Origin: Gemmatimonadota bacterium
Lineage (GTDB): Bacteria; Gemmatimonadota; Gemmatimonadetes; Longimicrobiales; UBA6960
DNA: 12,559 nucleotides
Reading direction: 5' to 3'
Assembly (NCBI GenBank): GCA_019347995.1
Contig: JAHWKH010000029.1
Span: forward strand, 1 to 12,559
Part shown: piece by piece, positions 8,454 to 12,559 of the stretch
Layout: each line of letters starts with the position of its first letter
Numbering within the stretch: position 1 is the first letter of the stretch
The notes under the pieces: generated by a model
The model's database searches: none
What the model was told of the DNA's origin: nothing
What the model saw: the letters and a program-made list of their open reading frames with translations, nothing else
Translations under genes and position numbers: made by a program

Positions 8454-8475
8454 GGTACGGCCCATGGGGTGTACC
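8454..8475. promoter_or_regulatory. 22-bp imperfect dyad between divergent sprA and lptF
   Basis: The half-sites GGTAC and GTACC flank the central palindrome CCCATGGG, all about the same centre (8464/8465). Nine of eleven position pairs are complementary. It lies 28 bp upstream of the sprA TTG start and about 150 bp upstream of lptF. It could be an operator for the divergent pair or a leader stem-loop of sprA; its function is unknown. Confidence 0.35.
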
Positions 8476-8513
8476 CAGCGAAGCCGCGGGGCGAGGCGCC
8501 GCGCGGTTCGAGA

Positions 8514-8534
8514 GGGGGGCTCGACACGCCCCCC
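8514..8534. other. 7-bp GC hairpin in the sprA-lptF intergenic region
   Basis: A perfect stem GGGGGGC/GCCCCCC encloses the 7-nt loop TCGACAC. It lies in the 202-bp gap between the divergent genes, about 90 bp before the sprA start and 94 bp before the lptF start. On the plus strand it is followed by AATTTC, which is not a convincing T-tract. It may be a leader structure or chance in G/C-rich sequence. I could not place convincing -35/-10 boxes for either gene in this gap. Confidence 0.3.
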
Positions 8535-8627
8535 AATTTCGCCAAACGCCCAGCAAGGGGAAACCCTGGCCCCCCGGGGCCGCGCGCCGCGCCGGTGGCG
8601 CCCGGCCGCACGGACCTCCCGCCAGCC

Positions 8628-10094
8628 ATGCGCATCCTCACCCGCTACCTCCTCAAGGCGCACCTCGGGCCGTTCCTGTTCGCCCTCACGGCGCTCACCG
8701 GCCTGCTCTTCCTCAACGCCGTGGCGCAGCGGCTGGAAGACCTGGCCGGCAAGGGCCTCACCTTGGACGTCATCCTCGAGTTCATGGTCCTCTCGCTGCC
8801 CCACACCGTCGCCCTGACCCTGCCCATGGCGGTCCTGGTGGCGGTCCTGTACGCCTTCGCCGAGCTCACGAGCAGCAACGAGCTCACGGCGATGAAGGCC
8901 GGCGGCATCCGCCCGCAGCGCATCCTCATGCCCCTGGTGGTCGGCGGTGTGGTGATGGCGGGCGTCATGCTCTACTTCAACGATCGGGTGCTCCCCGAAG
9001 CGAACCACGCGCTCGCGCAGCTTCTCGTGGACATCGGACGGAAGAGCCCGACGTTCGACCTGCGCGAGCAGGTGGTGAACGAGGTCTCGGCCGGAGAGGG
9101 CGCCTCGACCGTCTTCCTCACGGCGCGCAGCATCGACCGGGTGACCAACGAGATGGAGGACGTGGTCATCTTCGACCCCAGCGACCTGCGCGCGCACCGC
9201 ACCACGTACGCCGATCGGGGGAGCATGGCGTTCAACGAGGCCCGCACCGACCTGTACCTCACGCTGTACGACGGGGTGACGTACGAGACCGACGGCGAGC
9301 GGAGGGGCGGGTTCCAGCAGGTGCGCTTCGCGCGCCAGGTGGTGCCGCTCCGGGGCGTGGGCAACGAGCTCGACCGCCGGGCCGGCGTGCGCGAGAGGAG
9401 CGACCGTGAGATGTCCATCGGCATGCTCGCGGAGCGGGCGAACGAGCGGCAGGCGGAGATCGAGCGCGTGCGGGAGGAGTCGGCCAGGAGCACCCGGGAG
9501 GCGGTGCTCCTGGCGCTCGGGCGCACCGAGGAGGTGGATTCGACCGCGGCCATCGCGCTGGGCACCCGGCGCCACCCGGAGGCCGCGGCGCGGCTGGAGG
9601 CCGCGCGGGCTCCCGCCGGCGGACAGGCCACGCCCGAGCGGTCCCTCGCCTCCCGGGACGAGGTGACGCGGCGCGCCGCCCTCGCCGCCCGCACGGCCGT
9701 CACCCGGGCCGACGCGCTGGGGCAGACCGTGAACAAATACCGCGTCGAGATCCACAAGAAGTACACGCTCGCCTTCGCGTGCATCGTCTTCGTGCTCGTG
9801 GGAGCTCCGCTGGCGGTGCGCTTCCCCCGGGGCGGGCTGGGGCTGGTGATCGGCGCGTCCTCCATCATCTTCGCCATCTACTGGATGGGGCTCATCGGCG
9901 GCGAGAAGCTGGCCGACCGGGGCATCGCCTCCCCCGCCGTGACCATGTGGATCCCGAACCTGGTCTTCCTCGTGGTGGGGCTGTGGCTGGTGGCGCGCAT
10001 GGGCCGCGAAGCGGCCACCAACCGGGGCGGGGGATGGGAGGAGCTGGCGGGGCTGCTGGCCCGGCCCTTCCGGCGCTCGCGGAGCGCTCCGTGA
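8628..10094 (+). CDS. lptF: LPS export ABC transporter permease LptF, with long helical insertion
   Basis: Inner-membrane permease subunit of the LptB2FG transporter, which extracts LPS from the inner membrane and passes it to the Lpt bridge. The 488-residue protein has the YjgP/YjgQ architecture: three N-terminal membrane segments (about 12-33, 55-78, 101-118), a periplasmic beta-jellyroll (about 135-260) and three C-terminal segments (about 378-396, 403-424, 438-457). The family signature SSNELTAMKAGGI (82-94) is a coupling-region motif, and EIHKKYTLAFACIVFVLVGAPL (374-395) opens the second membrane block. E. coli LptF has about 366 residues. The excess here is a charged, Arg/Glu/Ala-rich, probably helical stretch at about 262-368 between jellyroll and fourth membrane segment. 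ATG 8628 is chosen because it gives the typical MRILTRYLLK N-terminus; no clear Shine-Dalgarno is visible, and an in-frame GTG lies upstream. It is divergent from sprA and overlaps lptG by 4 bp. LptF and LptG are assigned by gene order. Confidence 0.92.
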   Translation: MRILTRYLLKAHLGPFLFALTALTGLLFLNAVAQRLEDLAGKGLTLDVILEFMVLSLPHTVALTLPMAVLVAVLYAFAELTSSNELTAMKAGGIRPQRILMPLVVGGVVMAGVMLYFNDRVLPEANHALAQLLVDIGRKSPTFDLREQVVNEVSAGEGASTVFLTARSIDRVTNEMEDVVIFDPSDLRAHRTTYADRGSMAFNEARTDLYLTLYDGVTYETDGERRGGFQQVRFARQVVPLRGVGNELDRRAGVRERSDREMSIGMLAERANERQAEIERVREESARSTREAVLLALGRTEEVDSTAAIALGTRRHPEAAARLEAARAPAGGQATPERSLASRDEVTRRAALAARTAVTRADALGQTVNKYRVEIHKKYTLAFACIVFVLVGAPLAVRFPRGGLGLVIGASSIIFAIYWMGLIGGEKLADRGIASPAVTMWIPNLVFLVVGLWLVARMGREAATNRGGGWEELAGLLARPFRRSRSAP

Positions 10095-11158
10095 GGATCC
10101 TGGACCGCTTCGTGGGAAGCACGTTCCTCAAGCTGTTCGTCATCTCCCTCCTGGCGACGCCGCCCCTGTTCATGCTGGGCGAGGTGACCGAGGAGCTCGA
10201 CGTCTACGTCGATCGCGGCCTCACGACCCTGGACGTGCTCCACGGCTTCATGTACCAGATGCCGCTGTGGCTCACCTGGTCCTTCCCCATCGCCGGCCTC
10301 ATCGCCGCGGTCTTCACGGTCCACGCCATGACGGCGCATCACGAGGTGGTGGCGGCCAAGGCCGGCGGCATCTCCTTCCACCGGCTGATCGCGCCCATCC
10401 TGGTGCTGGCGGCCCTGCTCACCGTCGTGGCCCTGGCGCTCACCGAGATCGCCCCCCGCAGCACCCGCGTCGCCTCCCAGATCCTGCAGAACCAGGAGCG
10501 GGGCCGGGACTGGAGGGCCGACTTCGTCTACCAGACCGAGGAGGGCCTCTCCCTGTCCGCCCGCCGCCTCACGGTGGCCGACGGGCGTCTCACCGGGGTC
10601 GTGCTGGAGCGCCGGCCCACCGACACGCTGCCCGCCATCCACGTGCAGGCCGAGTCGGCGACGTGGGACGATCCGGTCGGCTGGACGCTTCACACCGGTT
10701 ACATGCGCCTGCTGCCCGAGGACGCGCCTGAGCGGGCGTTCAACTTCAGGCACCTGCGCATGGAGGGGATCGAGGAGCGGCCGGAGGAGCTCCTGCGGGA
10801 GCCCCGCGAAGAGGAGGAGATGACCTACGCGGAGATCGACCGGCTGGCCCGCATCATCCAGCGGACCGGGGGTCAGCCCCACGAGCTGCTGGTGAAGAAG
10901 GAGCAGAAGCTGGCGATTCCCGTGGCCACGTTCATCATCGTCCTCTTCGGGGCGCCCATGGCCACCAGCTCCAAGCGGGGCGGCGCGGCCTACGGAATCG
11001 GCGTCGCGCTGGGCGCCACCATCGCGTACATGGCGCTCATGCGGGTCGCCAGCGGCCTGGGCGCCAGCGGCGCCATCCCCCCGCTGGCGGCCGCCTGGCT
11101 GCCCAACTCGCTCTTCCTGGCGGCGGGACTCGTCCTCATGGTGCGGGTGCGGACGTAG
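10091..11158 (+). CDS. lptG: LPS export ABC transporter permease LptG
   Basis: Second permease of the LptB2FG LPS extractor. At 355 residues it has the usual family length. Membrane segments are at about 12-29, 59-78, 99-118, 275-292, 299-320 and 332-351, with the periplasmic jellyroll (about 125-240) between segments 3 and 4. The coupling signature EVVAAKAGGISFHRL (85-99) and the KKEQKLAIPVATFIIVLFGAPM region (269-290) are family hallmarks. The start is GTG at 10091: it overlaps the lptF stop as GTGA and has a GGAG six bases upstream, so the pair is translationally coupled. The longer open frame starting at 9779 lies inside lptF and is not used. The ATPase LptB and the periplasmic LptA/LptC are not in this window. 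The stop at 11158 lies 45 bp from the convergent CDF-like gene. Confidence 0.93.
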   Translation: MRILDRFVGSTFLKLFVISLLATPPLFMLGEVTEELDVYVDRGLTTLDVLHGFMYQMPLWLTWSFPIAGLIAAVFTVHAMTAHHEVVAAKAGGISFHRLIAPILVLAALLTVVALALTEIAPRSTRVASQILQNQERGRDWRADFVYQTEEGLSLSARRLTVADGRLTGVVLERRPTDTLPAIHVQAESATWDDPVGWTLHTGYMRLLPEDAPERAFNFRHLRMEGIEERPEELLREPREEEEMTYAEIDRLARIIQRTGGQPHELLVKKEQKLAIPVATFIIVLFGAPMATSSKRGGAAYGIGVALGATIAYMALMRVASGLGASGAIPPLAAAWLPNSLFLAAGLVLMVRVRT

Positions 11159-11208
11159 CCGGGCCGCCGCTTACGGTCAGGGTGACGCGTCGTCCCGGGC
11201 TCGCTACG
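11154..11208. terminator. Possible shared structure between convergent lptG and CDF-like gene
   Basis: CGTAGC (11154-11159) and GCTACG (11203-11208) are exact complements and contain the two TAG stop codons of the converging genes. CGGG (11160-11163) can add four more pairs with CCCG (11194-11197) across a 5-nt bulge. The remaining 30 nt form a large loop that includes the palindrome GACGCGTC. There is no T-tract on either strand, so termination by this structure is only a possibility. Confidence 0.25.
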
Positions 11209-12145
11209 AAATCGCCTCCACCGCCGTGCATACCACGTCGTGCACGCGCCAGTCGACGGCCCGCGCCGCCTTCACGGCCTGGTCCATGCGCGTGGCCGTG
11301 GCCTTGCCGTCCGCCGTCACGACGAAGAGCTCGCCCGTGAGGACGTGACCCTCCTCGCGCATGCGCACCTGCGCGTCCGCCACCCAGGACAGGCCCAGGA
11401 GGGCCTCGCGGATCCGGTCCGGGAGCGGCGAGGGCTCGCCCTCCACCTCGGCGGGAGCGCGGTCCATGAGATCGCGGATCACGCGCGAGAGGTTCTCGAG
11501 CCCGTCCTTCGTGATGTCCAGCGAGATGAGGCCCGCCGCGACGGAATCGGCCCACCACCAGCCCATCCCCACCCCCAGGATCCCCGCCACCCCGGCGCCC
11601 GCCGTCATCCAGTCGGCCTTGTTCATGTCCGCGTCCGCCTTGAGCGTCTTGTCGTGGAGGACGCGCGCCAGGGGTAGCTTCATGCGGCCGAGGACGAGGG
11701 GCGGCACGGCGCTGTAGACCAGCGCCGCGATCATGGGCCAGCCGGCCCACATGGGCTGCCCGCCGACGACCATGAGACCGATGGTGGGGTGCTCCCGCCG
11801 TACCAGCCCCATGACCGAGTCCAGCAGGATGTAGACGCCGAAGAGGGTCAGGGCGACGGCGCCGGCCAGGAAGGCGATGGAGACCGCGCGGTGGTAGCCG
11901 TAGGGGTAGCCGTCGTCGGGCGGGCGGGCGGCCACGCGCGTCGAGACGAGGAAGGCGACGGGCGCCACGAAGGAGAGGATGTCCTCCACCCACGCCGCCT
12001 TCATGGCCTGGGAGCCGCCCATGGTCAGGTAGATGACGGCCACGATGCTGGCCATGAAGGCGAGCGTGAGCCACTCCAGCCTCCGCGCCCGGTCGAGCGC
12101 GCGCCGCGCCTCGGCCGGCATCTCCGCCGGCTCGCGGAGCTTCAC
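11204..12145 (-). CDS. Divergent cation diffusion facilitator (CDF)-like membrane protein
   Basis: 313-residue inner-membrane protein with CDF architecture: six predicted segments (about 25-42, 52-70, 87-112, 135-153, 178-197, 199-213) and a C-terminal cytoplasmic domain (about 215-313) of the ferredoxin-like type. CDF-like signatures are DDGYPYGYHRAVSIAFLAG (77-95), matching the family's HPYGH.R.E motif after segment 2, and ISLDITKDGLENL (207-219) after segment 6. Known CDF exporters such as FieF use DxxxD in segment 2 and HxxxD in segment 5. Here those places read VEDILSF (53-59) and DADMNKADW (171-179), so the classical four-residue zinc site is not evident. Substrate is therefore open. 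The start is GTG at 12145, overlapping the upstream lipoprotein stop as GTGA; the upstream extension of the open frame is shadow. It is convergent with lptG. Family-level call is good; actual cation transport is uncertain. Confidence 0.8.
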   Translation of the reverse strand: MKLREPAEMPAEARRALDRARRLEWLTLAFMASIVAVIYLTMGGSQAMKAAWVEDILSFVAPVAFLVSTRVAARPPDDGYPYGYHRAVSIAFLAGAVALTLFGVYILLDSVMGLVRREHPTIGLMVVGGQPMWAGWPMIAALVYSAVPPLVLGRMKLPLARVLHDKTLKADADMNKADWMTAGAGVAGILGVGMGWWWADSVAAGLISLDITKDGLENLSRVIRDLMDRAPAEVEGEPSPLPDRIREALLGLSWVADAQVRMREEGHVLTGELFVVTADGKATATRMDQAVKAARAVDWRVHDVVCTAVEAIS

Positions 12146-12559
12146 GGCCGGCTCTCGATGTGGCGGTCCAGCGCCACCAGGAAGCGGTTCTCGCCGGGCG
12201 GCACCGCCAGCACCCGGGCGGTGTCGCCCTGGCCCCGCCAGGGGCGGCTCAGGCCCACGTGGGCCTTCCACGGCGTGCCTCGCGTCAGGCCGCCGGCCAC
12301 CAGGTGGAGGTCGAAGCGCTCGAGGCGGTGGAGCGCCTCCTCCGTGCCGATCCAGCTCCACTCCACCCGGGCGCCCAGGGAGCGGGCGAAGGACTCCACC
12401 AGCTCGGCTTCCGGGCCGGCCGCCCCGTCGCCGCTTCGCCGAAGCGTGGGCGGGCTCTCGGCGGCCCCCACGCGCATGAGCTGCCCTTCCACCTCCTCCA
12501 GCGTACCCTCCGGGTCGCGGGGGAAGGGGCCGCACGCCGAGGTCGCGACCAGCAGCAGG
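12142..12559 (-). CDS. Small lipoprotein resembling one lobe of a periplasmic substrate-binding protein, start beyond window edge
   Basis: Visible as 138 codons running in from the right edge, beginning LLLVATSAC and then GPFPRDPEGTLEEVEGQL. The hydrophobic stretch ending TSAC looks like the end of a lipoprotein signal peptide, with the lipidated Cys encoded at 12532-12534, so only a few N-terminal residues are probably missing. The mature part resembles lobe 1 of family-3 (amino-acid/MltF-type) binding proteins: RVGAAESPPTL, then PEAELVESFARSLGARVEW, then FDLHLVAGGLT and VGLSRPW. It next jumps to RVLAVPPGENRFLVALDRHI, which looks like the C-terminal end of such proteins. The whole second lobe (normally about 90-100 residues) is absent, giving about 130 mature residues instead of about 230-250. 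An internal GTG (12492) is not the real start. It overlaps the CDF-like gene by 4 bp, implying coupled expression and a shared function. Family resemblance is from motifs by eye. Confidence 0.7.
   Translation of the reverse strand, partial: LLLVATSACGPFPRDPEGTLEEVEGQLMRVGAAESPPTLRRSGDGAAGPEAELVESFARSLGARVEWSWIGTEEALHRLERFDLHLVAGGLTRGTPWKAHVGLSRPWRGQGDTARVLAVPPGENRFLVALDRHIESRP

Noticed and set aside
5186..9409. 1,407-codon open frame on the plus strand antisense to sprA
   Set aside because: It reads as repetitive Arg/Gly/Pro/Ala/His-rich shadow, spans sprA, the divergent control region and half of lptF, and shows no recognisable domain. Such frames are common opposite GC-rich genes.
6516..9755. 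1,079-codon minus-strand open frame overlapping sprA and lptF
   Set aside because: A low-complexity shadow in another frame of sprA that also runs antisense through lptF; the sprA and lptF frames carry the conserved motifs.
9779..10090. Extended N-terminus for lptG inside lptF
   Set aside because: The added residues are lptF sequence in another frame. GTG at 10091 has a good GGAG and the typical LptG N-terminus.
12146..12535. Extended N-terminus for the CDF-like protein
   Set aside because: The 130 extra codons are Arg/Gly/Pro-rich shadow over the lipoprotein gene; GTG at 12145 gives the normal CDF start and a GTGA overlap.
1..12559. tRNA, rRNA, CRISPR arrays, insertion sequences, phage genes
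   Set aside because: None recognised on either strand by eye. No repeated spacers, transposase motifs or att-like repeats were seen.

Overview
The window is chromosomal, very GC-rich (about 70% by eye) and densely coding, from a Gram-negative (diderm) bacterium: it carries LPS-transport permeases (LptF, LptG), a giant outer-membrane translocon of the SprA/Sov family, and a type IV pilus motor ATPase. SprA is the hallmark of the type IX secretion system (T9SS) of the Bacteroidota/FCB group. With this base composition I infer Gemmatimonadota or another high-GC FCB-type lineage rather than a typical Bacteroidota. No 16S or other phylogenetic marker is present, so this is an inference.

Layout. 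(1) Positions 1-8425, minus strand: sprA (8425 to 2337, split by a one-base frameshift near 5126-5135), a tandem helix-hairpin-helix ComEA-like protein (2285-1629), and pilB (1484 to beyond the left edge, so its C-terminus is missing). sprA and comEA are 51 bp apart and probably cotranscribed. pilB follows after 144 bp that hold a possible promoter. (2) Positions 8426-8627: a 202-bp divergent intergenic region with a 22-bp imperfect dyad and a 7-bp GC hairpin. (3) Positions 8628-11158, plus strand: lptF and lptG, translationally coupled by a GTGA overlap. lptF carries a roughly 105-residue helical insertion. (4) Positions 11159-12559, minus strand, convergent with lptFG: a second GTGA-coupled pair, a small lipoprotein resembling only one lobe of a periplasmic substrate-binding protein (start beyond the right edge), and a cation-diffusion-facilitator (CDF)-like membrane protein whose canonical metal-site residues are not evident.

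Function. The first three regions are all about the cell envelope: export of proteins through the outer membrane (SprA), delivery of LPS to the cell surface (LptFG), and pilus extension or DNA uptake (PilB, ComEA). The most unusual part is the lipoprotein plus CDF-like pair at the right end, which could be an undescribed envelope system. The frameshift in sprA looks more like a missing base than programmed recoding, because protein similarity continues across it and no slippery heptamer is present. No tRNA, rRNA, CRISPR array, insertion sequence or other sign of recent transfer was seen. The very long antisense ORFs are high-GC shadows.
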